Origin: an uncultured Clostridia bacterium
Lineage (GTDB): Bacteria > Bacillota > Clostridia > Christensenellales > Aristaeellaceae
Length of the DNA stretch: 29,477 nt
Direction: 5' to 3'
NCBI GenBank assembly: GCA_934631985.1
Contig: CAKTYE010000029.1
Coordinates: forward strand, 1 to 29,477
This document shows, piece after piece, positions 16,365-24,599 of this stretch. Below the pieces are notes generated by a model that was given only the letters and a program-made list of their open reading frames with translations, was not told the DNA's origin and ran no database searches. Position numbers and translations under genes: made by a program. Positions within the stretch are counted from its first letter, which is position 1; each line of letters starts with the position of its first letter.

Positions 16365-17267
16365 GTGGATCGCAAGCTGATCGTCACCTATTACCTGCAC
16401 AGCGGCTTTTCCGTGGCGGCGGAGGACATTCTGCTGGTCTTTGACTACTGGACCGGCGAGCATGGCGAGCTGCCGGAGGAAAAGCGCATTACCCCGGAAT
16501 TTCTCAAGCAGTTCAAACAGATCTATGTGTTCATCAGTCACGAGCATCCCGACCATCTGGACCCGGTGGTGTTCACCTGGCGCAATGAAGCGCCCGTGAC
16601 CTATATCGTTTCCGCAGATATGCCCGTAGGGACGCGCGGACGCAGAATGGCTCCCGGCGATACCCTCACCCTTTCCGAGCAGGTGAGCGTCAAGGCCTTT
16701 GACTCCACTGACCTGGGGGTGTCCTTTCTGGTGGACCTGCTGGGCGTGCATGTGTTCCATGCGGGGGATTTGAACTTCTGGCACTGGCGAGAGGAATCTA
16801 CCGTCAAGGAGATCGAGGAAGCGGATGATGCTTTCTGTCAGGCCGTGGAGCCGATTTCTCATGGAAGCATCGACCTGGCGTTCTTCCCTGTGGACGCGCG
16901 GCAGGGCCTGATGTATGACGCGGGGGCGAATTACTTCATTATGTGCGTCAAGCCCCGGCTGCTGATCCCTATGCACTTTTGGGGCCGTGCGGAGATCGCC
17001 ATGGAGTTTGCCCGCCGCAGCCGCTGCCGTCAAACGGAGGTCATGGCGCTGACCCGCAGCGGAGAGCAGATTGCCCTGAACTTCACCGAGGACGGCTATA
17101 TTGACGTGAGTTTGCTGACGCCGCCGGAGGTGGTCGTTTCCGCAAGAAGCATGCCGACAGAGTTGCCCGTGGTGGAGGTGCCTGAAACGCGCGACGTGAC
17201 CCTGGAGAGCTACAGCGAGCAGGATCCCTTTGCCGACACCGACCTGCCGGTGGACATGGATAAATAA
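16365..17267 (+). CDS. MBL-fold metal-dependent hydrolase (UlaG-like)
   Basis: This 300-residue metallo-beta-lactamase-fold protein has the canonical metal motif SHEHPDH (about 57-63), a later HAGDLNFWHW aspartate and MHFWGRAE histidine. The order resembles UlaG-type hydrolases. Start GTG 16365 is preferred because TTGGAGG (16347-16353) would be the ribosome binding site, about 11 nt away; a TTG at 16347 would lie inside that site. The C-terminal ~50 residues are acidic and look disordered. No signal peptide is seen. The substrate is unknown. It has its own strong promoter and precedes the DUF1858 gene by about 85 bp. Confidence 0.8.
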   Translation: MDRKLIVTYYLHSGFSVAAEDILLVFDYWTGEHGELPEEKRITPEFLKQFKQIYVFISHEHPDHLDPVVFTWRNEAPVTYIVSADMPVGTRGRRMAPGDTLTLSEQVSVKAFDSTDLGVSFLVDLLGVHVFHAGDLNFWHWREESTVKEIEEADDAFCQAVEPISHGSIDLAFFPVDARQGLMYDAGANYFIMCVKPRLLIPMHFWGRAEIAMEFARRSRCRQTEVMALTRSGEQIALNFTEDGYIDVSLLTPPEVVVSARSMPTELPVVEVPETRDVTLESYSEQDPFADTDLPVDMDK

Positions 17268-17284
17268 CTGTCTAAGATTGCCCC

Positions 17285-17313
17285 TTGACAACCCTTGCGC
17301 TTTGACGTATTCT
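17285..17313 (+). promoter_or_regulatory. Promoter of the DUF1858 gene
   Basis: Perfect TTGACA (17285-17290), 17-bp spacer, TATTCT (17308-17313), 40 bp before the ATG. Confidence 0.75.
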
Positions 17314-17352
17314 GAAAAGGCCGTCATGGTAGAAAGGCAAGGTGAAAAAATC

Positions 17353-17556
17353 ATGCAGGTAGAAAAGACAATGACGTTGGCCCAGGTGCTCAACGCGGAT
17401 CGCGGAACGGCGCGTATTTTCATGGAGTTTGGTATGCATTGCCTGAGTTGCCCCTGCGCAACGGCGGAATCCCTGGAGGAAGCCTGTGCGGCGCATGGCG
17501 TAAACGTGGATGAGCTGGTCCATCAGCTGAACGAATACTTCGCTGAGAAGGAATAA
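17353..17556 (+). CDS. DUF1858 / redox-disulfide domain protein
   Basis: This 67-residue cytosolic protein is a stand-alone DUF1858 domain of the type named hybrid-cluster-protein-associated redox disulfide domain (TIGR03980). The signature is GMHCLSCPCA (about 28-37), followed by ESLEEACAAHGVNVDELV. The paired cysteines suggest thiol/disulfide or metal chemistry. Start ATG 17353 has AAGGTGA about 7 nt upstream; an in-frame ATG at 17326 has no good site. No hybrid-cluster protein gene is nearby. It is a single-gene transcription unit with its own promoter and terminator. Confidence 0.85.
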   Translation: MQVEKTMTLAQVLNADRGTARIFMEFGMHCLSCPCATAESLEEACAAHGVNVDELVHQLNEYFAEKE

Positions 17557-17563
17557 GACAGAA

Positions 17564-17609
17564 AACAGGAAGCCGCACCCAGAAAAAACGGGCGGCTTCC
17601 TGTTTTTTT
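17564..17609 (+). terminator. Terminator after the DUF1858 gene
   Basis: AACAGGAAGCCGC pairs with GCGGCTTCCTGTT around an A-rich loop and is followed by a T-tract. A very strong intrinsic terminator, 8 bp after the stop. Confidence 0.92.
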
Positions 17610-17666
17610 ATCTATACAGGCGGTCTTCCACTCCCCCACGCTGGTTCTGTTCTTGTGCATGACCCT

Positions 17667-17768
17667 GTGGAAAAACTGGGAAAACTGTTGAAAAAGCGGA
17701 GCAGCTTTTCAAAAAGCAGGGGAAAATGTGGGGAATCTGTGGAAAAAGTGGATAACTCTTGTGGAAAA
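17667..17768. other. DnaA-box-like cluster before the ferritin-like gene
   Basis: TGTGGAAAA occurs at 17667, 17738 and 17760, TGTGGGGAA at 17727 and AGTGGATAA at 17748. All point the same way. The last overlaps the ribosome binding site region of the next gene. None is a perfect TTATCCACA complement. Confidence 0.5.
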
Positions 17769-17779
17769 GGAGGAAAAAT

Positions 17780-18250
17780 ATGATCGTAAAGAATCAACAG
17801 GAGGCGCTGTGTGTCGCCTGTGAAATGGAACGTAGAGCCATTCGCGTATATGAGCGGGCGCTGCTGCTGGCAACCGACCCGGCAGTGCTGCAAGGCATCC
17901 GAGCTATTTTACAGGACGAGCGGCAGCATCTGCGCACCTTTTCCGCGATGAAGGCGCAATGCTGCGCAGACGGAGAAGCGGAAGAACAGGCGGTGCTTTC
18001 CGCCATGGCGGTCGAGGCGCTCTTTCCCGGCGGCGTAATGGAAATGCGGCGCGCGCAGGGCTTGACCAGCCTGCGGGGTCTATATACGTTCGCGCGGGAC
18101 AGCGAAGCGGACGCAGTGCGTACTTACAGCGATTTTGCGGAAAAGTGTACCGATCCGCAGGTACGGGCGGCATTTGAAAGCATCGCGAAGGAAGAAGGCA
18201 CGCACCTGACGGCCCTGGAGGATACGCTGGCGACCCTTGCGGAAAACTAA
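17780..18250 (+). CDS. Ferritin-like diiron protein (rubrerythrin-like)
   Basis: This 156-residue protein is predicted to be a four-helix bundle with the diiron ligand pattern of rubrerythrin/ferritin-like proteins. Helix 1 carries CEMERRAIRVYERAL (about 15-29), helix 2 DERQHLRTF (ExxH, about 49-57), helix 3 ARDSEADAVRTYSDF and helix 4 AKEEGTHLTALED (ExxH). No rubredoxin-type CxxC domain is present, so it lacks the usual electron-transfer tail. The start is ATG 17780 with AAAGGAGG upstream. Related proteins detoxify peroxide or store iron in anaerobes. DnaA-box clusters flank it on both sides. Confidence 0.78.
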   Translation: MIVKNQQEALCVACEMERRAIRVYERALLLATDPAVLQGIRAILQDERQHLRTFSAMKAQCCADGEAEEQAVLSAMAVEALFPGGVMEMRRAQGLTSLRGLYTFARDSEADAVRTYSDFAEKCTDPQVRAAFESIAKEEGTHLTALEDTLATLAEN

Positions 18251-18267
18251 GCGCGGTGAAAAGTCCC

Positions 18268-18516
18268 TGTGGATAAAATGTGCTTTCGCGGGAAAGTTAT
18301 CCACAACAGTGGGGAAAACTTGTGGATAACAAGCAGGGAATGGTGAAAAGTTTTTGGAAAGCACTTTTCCACTCCTTGGGGATAAGCAGAAAATACATAG
18401 CACAGCTGTGGAAAACCTGTGAATCTTGTGGATAACTTGCGTATGAGCTGTGCAGAAATGGGGATAACCCTGTCAAAAAGCTACAGAAGATGTGGAAAAC
18501 AGACCAGCTTTCCACA
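18268..18516. other. Dense DnaA-box cluster with four perfect boxes
   Basis: Perfect TTATCCACA or its complement lies at 18268, 18297, 18321 and 18427. TTATCCCCA-type sites lie at 18377 and 18459, and TGTGGAAAA/CTTTCCACA types at 18407, 18491 and 18508. This is the best box match in the window and fills the entire gap between two genes. It could be a DnaA-titration or regulatory site, or part of a split origin. Confidence 0.7.
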
Positions 18517-18541
18517 GGGAAAAGCCCCCAAAAAGAAAGAT

Positions 18542-18555
18542 CGCCCATTTGGGCG
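18542..18555 (+). promoter_or_regulatory. Hairpin at the DUF436 ribosome binding site
   Basis: CGCCCA-TT-TGGGCG is a perfect hairpin ending one base before GAAGGAGGA (about 18556-18563). It could affect ribosome access to the next gene. Confidence 0.35.
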
Positions 18556-18569
18556 AAGGAGGACATAAA

Positions 18570-19127
18570 ATGAACATGGAAGCTATGGCGCAGGAGGCAG
18601 AAGCTGTCCTTTCGGCCTGTGTAAAAGAATTGAAGGAGGCTGGGCAGCTCCCGGCAGGCAGTCTGGTGGTGCTGGGCTGTTCCACCAGCGAGGTGGCGGG
18701 CGCACGGATCGGCAAGGGCAGTGTGCCGGAGCTGGGACAGGTCGTCGCTCAGGCGATGCTCCATGCCTGTGCCAAGCACGGCCTGCGCGCGGCCTTTCAG
18801 TGCTGCGAACATTTGAATCGCGCAGTGGTCATGGAGCGGGAGACGCTGCGGGATTATGGCTGCACCCAGGTACGCGCCATCCCCCAGCCCAAGGCGGGCG
18901 GCAGTGTGCCTGCGGCGGCCTGGAAGCTGCTGAAGTCCCCTGTGCTGGCCATGACTGTGCAGGCGGACGCTGCCATTGATGTTGGCGATACACTGGTGGG
19001 CATGCACATCCGTCCCGTGGCGGTTCCCCTGCGCGGCGCATACCGCCGCCTGGGCGAAGCGAACCTGGTGCAGGCGTATAGCCGTCTCCCCTACATCGGC
19101 GGCGCGCGGGCAGTGTACGAGGAATAA
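18570..19127 (+). CDS. TIGR01440 / DUF436 family protein (YwlG-like)
   Basis: This 185-residue soluble protein belongs to the DUF436/TIGR01440 family, which includes Bacillus YwlG. Family marks are LVVLGCSTSEVAGARIGKGS (about 32-51), AFQCCEHLNRAVVMER (about 73-88), VQADAAIDVGDTLVGMHIRPVAVPLR and the C-terminal RLPYIGGARAVYE. No biochemical function is established that I can name. Start ATG 18570 has GAAGGAGGA upstream. A transcription terminator follows. Confidence 0.88.
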   Translation: MNMEAMAQEAEAVLSACVKELKEAGQLPAGSLVVLGCSTSEVAGARIGKGSVPELGQVVAQAMLHACAKHGLRAAFQCCEHLNRAVVMERETLRDYGCTQVRAIPQPKAGGSVPAAAWKLLKSPVLAMTVQADAAIDVGDTLVGMHIRPVAVPLRGAYRRLGEANLVQAYSRLPYIGGARAVYEE

Positions 19128-19162
19128 AGCAGCCTGGATAGGAAGCAAACAAATAGGCTGAA

Positions 19163-19210
19163 CAAGCCCCCGGCACATCTGTGCAGCGCAGATGGCCGGG
19201 GGCTTGCTTT
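19163..19210 (+). terminator. Terminator after the DUF436 gene
   Basis: AAGCCCCCGGC pairs perfectly with GCCGGGGGCTT, with an inner CATCTG/CAGATG stem. The following T-tract is poor (GCTTTATATAAAG). Confidence 0.75.
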
Positions 19211-19318
19211 ATATAAAGCAAGAATTTCGTTTCATTCGCTGGACGCAGCGGCTGGAAATTTGCAGATCAGTTCAAAAAATTTTTTTCAGGCGGAAAAGCC
19301 TTGCAGCCCCAGAAACGG

Positions 19319-19417
19319 TCCAAAGGTACCCTTTCCGTAACCATCCAAAGGTATCCTCCCGGTACCTACGGCACAAAAAAGTGCGTACTTTTCAGGGCCT
19401 ACGGGCTGTGCTATGCT
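19319..19417 (+). promoter_or_regulatory. Candidate promoter and direct repeats before the secreted MBL gene
   Basis: TCCAAAGGTAYCCT occurs twice (19319-19332 and 19344-19357), 25 bp apart, roughly on the same DNA face if one turn is ~10.5 bp. Downstream is a weak promoter, TTTTCA (19389-19394), 17 bp, TATGCT (19412-19417). The repeats sit at about -65 and -90, consistent with activator sites. No regulator is known. Confidence 0.4.
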
Positions 19418-19477
19418 TCGTTTGCAGGCAGGAAAGAAGCGCCTGCGACCCCACGAAAACCAAGGAGGAACCCCAAA

Positions 19478-20353
19478 ATGAAGATGAAGAAGTTTGCTGT
19501 CCACGCCCTGTCCCTGTGCCTTGCCCTGACCACCGCGTCCGCCTGTGCCGAGAGCGCCGCGCCCGAAGCGACGACCCAGGCCCTGCGCGTTGGCGCGGTC
19601 ACGGTGTATGACTTTGGCGACATCAAGCTCCATGCCTATAACATGGGCGATGCGCTGTCCGACGAGTGCTATCTACTGGAAAGCGATGAGGGCCTGGTCA
19701 TGCTGGAAACGGGTGCGTTTACCGATCAGCTGCAAACCTGGAAGGACTACATTGACAGCTTGAACAAGCCCCTTGCAGGCGCGCTGCTGGCTTATCACCC
19801 CAATGGCATGGAGATGTTCGGTGATGTTCCGGTGTACGCCACCGAAAAGGCCCTGAGCAACTGGGGCGAGGGCGGCTCCATTCGTGGGTTGACGGACGGC
19901 TTTGTCGCTACCTTTGGCGAGGGTGTGGCTGCAAACCTGCCCCAGCAGGCCACGCTGATCCACACCGGTGATACGCTGACGCTGGCGGGCATCACCTTTG
20001 TCATTCGCGAGGAGGGCGACGACGCTTACGGCGTGGAGATCCCGCAGATCAACTGTGTGTACATCCATATGCTTGGCTCCAAGTGCCACAACATCCTCAC
20101 CAGCCGCGACCACATCCGCGCCTTTGCGGCGGAGCTGAAGGACTTCAACTACACGCTGGTGCTGACCAGCCACTACGTCCCCGAGGGAAGCGACGCAGTG
20201 CAGGCGAAGCTCGCCTATCTGGAAAAGGCCGCGGAGTTGGCGGATACCTGCGATGATGCAGAAGCGTTTACTGCCGCGATGAAGGAAGCTTTCCCAGACT
20301 ATGCGGGGGAGAATTACCTGACCATGACGGCAGGGATGCTGTTTGCGGAGTAA
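19478..20353 (+). CDS. Secreted MBL-fold-like protein with degenerate metal site
   Basis: This 291-residue exported protein has signal peptide MKMKKFAVHALSLCLALTTA with cleavage near ACA/ES. The mature part has the metallo-beta-lactamase outline: NMGDALSDECYLLESDEGLVM, HTGDTLTLAG and LVLTSHYVPEG. Where the HxHxDH motif should stand it has YHPNGMEMFG, so most first-site ligands are missing and metal hydrolase activity is doubtful. Start ATG 19478 has AAGGAGGAA 7-8 nt upstream. It may be a binding or structural relative of the family. It is a single-gene unit. Confidence 0.7.
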   Translation: MKMKKFAVHALSLCLALTTASACAESAAPEATTQALRVGAVTVYDFGDIKLHAYNMGDALSDECYLLESDEGLVMLETGAFTDQLQTWKDYIDSLNKPLAGALLAYHPNGMEMFGDVPVYATEKALSNWGEGGSIRGLTDGFVATFGEGVAANLPQQATLIHTGDTLTLAGITFVIREEGDDAYGVEIPQINCVYIHMLGSKCHNILTSRDHIRAFAAELKDFNYTLVLTSHYVPEGSDAVQAKLAYLEKAAELADTCDDAEAFTAAMKEAFPDYAGENYLTMTAGMLFAE

Positions 20354-20424
20354 GTAAGATAGGTAGTAAAGATGCAGCCGCAGGCAAAGGCCAGGCGGCA
20401 CACAGCCGCGCTGGTATTTCATCT

Positions 20425-20830
20425 AGCGAGCATTTCGTCCGTCTGCGGACGGACGACCTACTTTGCACTCGGGCAAAGTGGGCAAAGCCGCCCGGGGGCC
20501 AGCCAAATTTTCCATGCAGCTAAGGCTGGCCCCCGGACCCCATGAGCGCTCCCAGCCATCGCCTGGATCGGAGCCTTCCCAGGGGGACACAACCCGAGCC
20601 GCCTTCGGTTCCGCTCCATGGCATTCCGGCGGCTGAGCGTATACAGCCGCCGGAACGCCTTGTCGCTTAGGACTGGCGGGAGCAGCAAAAGTTACCTGCA
20701 CCAAAAGCACCATTGTGCAACATGGCTGCATGAAAGCCGCGCCAGCCCCAAAAGCCTCCCCTGAAAGGGTGAGGTGGCCCGAAGGGCTGGAGGGGTTTCG
20801 TTCTCCCCCCAAAGCCTTCATCCGCAGAAA
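20425..20830 (-). repeat. Composite hairpin-rich intergenic repeat, copy 3 (inverted)
   Basis: Read on minus, the second half of module A (about 20830-20740, including CACCTCACCCTTTCAGGGGA) is followed by module B (about 20705-20425), with GCGACAAGGCGTTCCGGCGG and the GGGGGCCAGCC stem. Module C is absent. The A-to-B order matches copies 1 and 2. A 5-bp GAGCG insertion interrupts the palindrome near 20635. Confidence 0.82.
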
Positions 20831-20867
20831 ACAGCGGCAACTACTCGTCACTCAGCCAGAAATTCGG

Positions 20868-20907
20868 AAACTTATCCACACCCTTCGCACGGATTGTGGA
20901 TAAGTTT
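20868..20907. promoter_or_regulatory. Inverted pair of perfect DnaA boxes before dnaE
   Basis: AAACTTATCCACA (20868-20880) and TGTGGATAAGTTT (20895-20907) form a 13-bp perfect inverted repeat, each arm a consensus DnaA box. The right arm runs into TTTTTT, so the RNA could also form an intrinsic terminator. It lies about 40 bp upstream of the dnaE -10 element. Confidence 0.75.
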
Positions 20908-20943
20908 TTTCTTTATATCCCTCTCCACGGAAGCTGGAAAGCA

Positions 20944-20952
20944 TGGTATAAT
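20944..20952 (+). promoter_or_regulatory. Extended -10 promoter of dnaE
   Basis: TGGTATAAT, a perfect TATAAT with the TGn extension, 60 bp before the ATG. No clear -35 box is seen, as is common for extended -10 promoters. Confidence 0.7.
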
Positions 20953-21012
20953 GGAACGGATTTCCATGCGCTGAGCATCAGCGCATTTCCCGGTTCGCAT
21001 GATGGAGGTATT

Positions 21013-24000
21013 ATGAGCTTTACGCACTTGCATTTGCATACGGAATACAGCCTGCTGGATGGCGCCTGCCGCATCCCGAAGCTGGTGGAACGGCTGAAGG
21101 TGTTGGGCATGGACAGCTGCGCTATCACGGATCACGGGGTCATGTATGGCGTGATCGACTTTTATTCCGCCATGAAGGACGCGGGCATAAAGCCCATTAT
21201 CGGCTGCGAAGCCTATGTGTGCCGGGATCGGACGGACAAGAGCTATGTCAGCCGGGAATACAGCCACCTGATTCTGCTGTGCGAAAACAACACGGGCTAT
21301 CAGAACCTGATGTACCTTTGCTCGCAGGGCTTTCTGACAGGTTATTATTACAAGCCCCGCATGGATTATGAGCTGATCCGTCAGCACAGTGAAGGACTGA
21401 TTTGCCTGTCCGCCTGCCTGTCGGGCGATTTGCCCAAGCTGCTTTTGCAGAACCGGCATGACGATGCGGTGCAGTATGTCCGGGACATGCAGGGCATTTT
21501 CGGAGAGAACAATTTCTTTATTGAGATCATGGATCACGGCATCCGGGAGGAAAAAATCGTGCTGCCCCGGCTGATCGCGCTGGCCCGGGAGCTGAACGTT
21601 CCGCTGGTTGCCACCAACGACTGCCATTATCTGGAGGAAAAGGACGCGGACGCGCAGGAAGTGCTGATGTGCATCCAAACGGGCAAAACCCTTGAGGATG
21701 AAAGCCGCATGCGCATGGAGACCCGCCAACTGTACGTCAAGAGCGAGGCGGAAATGTGCACCCTGTTTGCTGCTTGCCCGGATGCAGTGGACAACACCGC
21801 CAAGATTGCGGCCCGATGCCAGGTGGAGTTTGAGTTCGGCGTGACCCGCCTACCCCATTATCCCGTGCCGGAGGGAGAAACGCCCCAGAGTATGCTGACC
21901 CGCCTGTGCATGGAGGGCATGGCCCGCCTGTATCCCGACGCGCAGGAGGGAGACGAACCCTACAAGCGCCTGCATTATGAGCTGGATACCATCGCTCACA
22001 TGGGCTATGTGGATTACTTTCTTATCGTGTGGGATTTCATTCACTACGCCAAGTCGCAGGGCATTATGGTCGGCCCGGGACGCGGCAGCGGCGCAGGGTC
22101 CATTGTGGCCTATTCACTGGGCATCACCATGCTGGATCCGCTGAAGTATAACCTGCTGTTCGAGCGCTTCCTGAACCCGGAGCGCGTCACCATGCCTGAT
22201 ATTGACGTGGACTTCTGCTACGAGCGCCGGCAGGAGGTCATTGACTATGTGGCCCGGAAATACGGTGAGGATCATGTCAGCCAGATCATCACCTTCGGCA
22301 CCATGGCAGCGAAGGGCGTCATCCGCGATGTGGGCCGGGTGTTGGGCATGAGCTATCAGGAGACGGATGCCGTTGCCAAGGCCGTTCCCTTCGACCTGGG
22401 CATGACGCTGGAAAAGGCGCTTCAGCTCTCGCCTCTGCTGCATCAGATGTATGAGGAACGGGAGGACGTGCATCGACTCATCGACATGGCGCTGTCGCTG
22501 GAGGGTATGCCCCGGCATGCCTCCACCCACGCGGCGGGCGTACTGATCACCGGCGAGCCGGTGCTGCACTATGTTCCCTTGCAGCGCAATGATGAGGTCA
22601 TCACCACCCAGTACCCCATGGGAACCATTGAGCGGCTGGGCCTTTTGAAAATGGATTTTCTGGGTCTGCGTACCCTGACGGTCATCCGGGACACGCTGGA
22701 CATGATGCGTCCCCTGGGCGTGGACATGAAGCCCGAAGACATCCCCATGGATGACAAGGCCGTCTATGACATGATCTCCGCCGGGGACACGGACGGCGTG
22801 TTCCAGCTGGAGGGCAGCGGCATGCGCTCCTTCCTGACCTCCATGCGCCCGGAGAACTTTGAGGACATCATCGCCGCCATTTCCCTGTACCGCCCCGGCC
22901 CCATGGAATCCATTCCCCGCTACATTCAGGGCAAGCAGAACCCCGCCAGCGTCCACTATGAAACACCGCTGCTCAAGCCCATTCTGGACGTGACCTACGG
23001 CTGCATGGTGTATCAGGAGCAGGTCATGCAGATCGTCCGCGATCTGGCGGGCTACAGCTATGGTCGCAGCGACTTGGTGCGCCGCGCCATGGCGAAGAAA
23101 AAGCACAAGGTGATGGAGCAGGAGCGGGAATACTTCGTCCACGGCATGACGGACGAGAACGGCAAGGTCGTGATCCCCGGCTGCGTCCGCAACGGGGTGC
23201 CGGAGGATGTGGCGAATCAGATTTACGATGAAATGATCTCCTTCGCGTCCTATGCCTTCAACAAATCCCATGCCGCCGCTTACAGCGTGGTCGCTATGGA
23301 AACGGGCTGGCTGAAATGCCATCATCCCGTGCCCTTCATGGCGGCGATCATGAACAGCGTGTTCGGCAACTCGGAGAAGATCGCGGCGTACATCCAGTAT
23401 TGCCGGGGCCGTGACATTCCCATTCTGCCGCCCAGCGTAAACGCTTCCAGCTGGAAGTTCACCGTGGAACGGCTTGCCGACGGCAGGCTGGGCATCCGCT
23501 TCGGCCTGGGCGCCGTGAAGGGCGTGGGCGCAGGCGCGGTGGACGCGATCGTTGCGGAACGCCAAAAGGGAACGTTCTCGGATATTTTCGATTTCTGCCG
23601 CCGGGTCAGCACCGATGCGCTGAACAAGCGGGTGGTGGATAACCTGATCCGCGCGGGCGCGTTCGACGACACGGGCGCAAAGCGCAGCCAGATGATGCTG
23701 GTTTATGAAGGGGCCATGGACAGCGCTGCCACCCAGCGCAAGAACAACGTTGCGGGGCAGATGAGCCTGTTCGACTTTGCCGCCGACATGGGCATGGCCC
23801 CGGAAACGCCGGAGCTGCCCCGGGTGCCGGAGCATCCGCAGCGGGCGCTGCTGGCCATGGAAAAGGAGGTCACCGGGGTCTACATCAGCGGACACCCGCT
23901 GGATGAGCATCGGGAGCTGCTGCAAAAAATGACCTTCTCCACCGCCGATCTGGCGGAGCTGGACGAGCGCCCCGACCATGGCATGGGGCTGGACGGACAG

Positions 24001-24579
24001 ATGGTGGAGATGGGCGGCATCCTGACGGAGGTCAAGGGCAAGGCCACGAAAAAGGGCGCGTATATGGGCTTTGTGACGCTGGAGGACCTGAGCGGACAGA
24101 TCGAGGGCCTGATCTTCCCCAAGGTGTTTGAGCGCTATCAGGGGACCATTGCTACGGACGATCTGGTAGTGCTGGAGGGACGGCTGTCCATCCGCGAGGA
24201 GGAATCCCCCAAGCTGCTGGTGGAATCCATCACGCCCCTGGAGCAGTGGGAGCCGGGCGGGCTGGAACGGACGCGCCCGGCTCCCCGCGGACAGCGTTCC
24301 ACTGCGCCGCACCGTGCTGCCGCCCCCCACAAGACCGATGCACAATGGGCGCAGGAGGCTGAGAAAAAGCTCTATCTGCGTCTGCCACGGGAGCAATTGG
24401 ACAACGCCGCCGCCAGCGTGGCGCTGCATCCCGGCTCCGTCCCGGTATATCTGCACATTCCTGCCGAAAAGCTGACGCTGCTGGCGCCCCGCACCGGGTG
24501 GTGCGACGGTACGCCCGACTGTCTGGCGCGGCTCACCGCGCTGCTGGGCGCAGGCAATGTGAAGCTGACGGAAAAATAA
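21013..24579 (+). CDS. dnaE: DNA polymerase III alpha subunit (DnaE)
   Basis: This is the replicative polymerase subunit of the DnaE type, 1188 residues. The N-terminal PHP domain shows HLHTEYSLLDG (about 5-15), ITDHGVMYG, GCEAYV, SHLILL and NDCHY. The polymerase core has GPGRGSGAGS (about 354-363) and the catalytic PDIDVDFCYERR (about 395-406), then HASTHAAGVLI and YQEQVMQI with SDLVRRAMAKKK. A helix-hairpin-helix (GLGAVKGVGAGAVDAI) and OB fold (GGILTEVKGKATKKGAYMGF, about 1000-1020) follow. Start ATG 21013 has GGAGG only 4 nt upstream, a slightly short spacing. Upstream frames lack family similarity. Clostridia often have PolC as well, so its exact role here is inferred. The deacetylase gene follows by 20 bp. 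Confidence 0.96.
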   Translation: MSFTHLHLHTEYSLLDGACRIPKLVERLKVLGMDSCAITDHGVMYGVIDFYSAMKDAGIKPIIGCEAYVCRDRTDKSYVSREYSHLILLCENNTGYQNLMYLCSQGFLTGYYYKPRMDYELIRQHSEGLICLSACLSGDLPKLLLQNRHDDAVQYVRDMQGIFGENNFFIEIMDHGIREEKIVLPRLIALARELNVPLVATNDCHYLEEKDADAQEVLMCIQTGKTLEDESRMRMETRQLYVKSEAEMCTLFAACPDAVDNTAKIAARCQVEFEFGVTRLPHYPVPEGETPQSMLTRLCMEGMARLYPDAQEGDEPYKRLHYELDTIAHMGYVDYFLIVWDFIHYAKSQGIMVGPGRGSGAGSIVAYSLGITMLDPLKYNLLFERFLNPERVTMPDIDVDFCYERRQEVIDYVARKYGEDHVSQIITFGTMAAKGVIRDVGRVLGMSYQETDAVAKAVPFDLGMTLEKALQLSPLLHQMYEEREDVHRLIDMALSLEGMPRHASTHAAGVLITGEPVLHYVPLQRNDEVITTQYPMGTIERLGLLKMDFLGLRTLTVIRDTLDMMRPLGVDMKPEDIPMDDKAVYDMISAGDTDGVFQLEGSGMRSFLTSMRPENFEDIIAAISLYRPGPMESIPRYIQGKQNPASVHYETPLLKPILDVTYGCMVYQEQVMQIVRDLAGYSYGRSDLVRRAMAKKKHKVMEQEREYFVHGMTDENGKVVIPGCVRNGVPEDVANQIYDEMISFASYAFNKSHAAAYSVVAMETGWLKCHHPVPFMAAIMNSVFGNSEKIAAYIQYCRGRDIPILPPSVNASSWKFTVERLADGRLGIRFGLGAVKGVGAGAVDAIVAERQKGTFSDIFDFCRRVSTDALNKRVVDNLIRAGAFDDTGAKRSQMMLVYEGAMDSAATQRKNNVAGQMSLFDFAADMGMAPETPELPRVPEHPQRALLAMEKEVTGVYISGHPLDEHRELLQKMTFSTADLAELDERPDHGMGLDGQMVEMGGILTEVKGKATKKGAYMGFVTLEDLSGQIEGLIFPKVFERYQGTIATDDLVVLEGRLSIREEESPKLLVESITPLEQWEPGGLERTRPAPRGQRSTAPHRAAAPHKTDAQWAQEAEKKLYLRLPREQLDNAAASVALHPGSVPVYLHIPAEKLTLLAPRTGWCDGTPDCLARLTALLGAGNVKLTEK

Positions 24580-24599
24580 ACGAAGGAGCGAGTCCCTTG

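Noticed and set aside
14895..17423. 842-residue open frame on minus across the phosphodiesterase and UlaG-like genes
   Set aside because: Antisense shadow of two well-supported plus-strand genes and their intergenic region; composition is codon-bias driven and shows no family similarity.
22114..24456. 780-residue minus frame opposite dnaE, and similar long frames opposite the BIG2 and GH31 genes
   Set aside because: Long antisense frames are expected from GC-rich third positions; the sense genes carry clear catalytic or repeat motifs.
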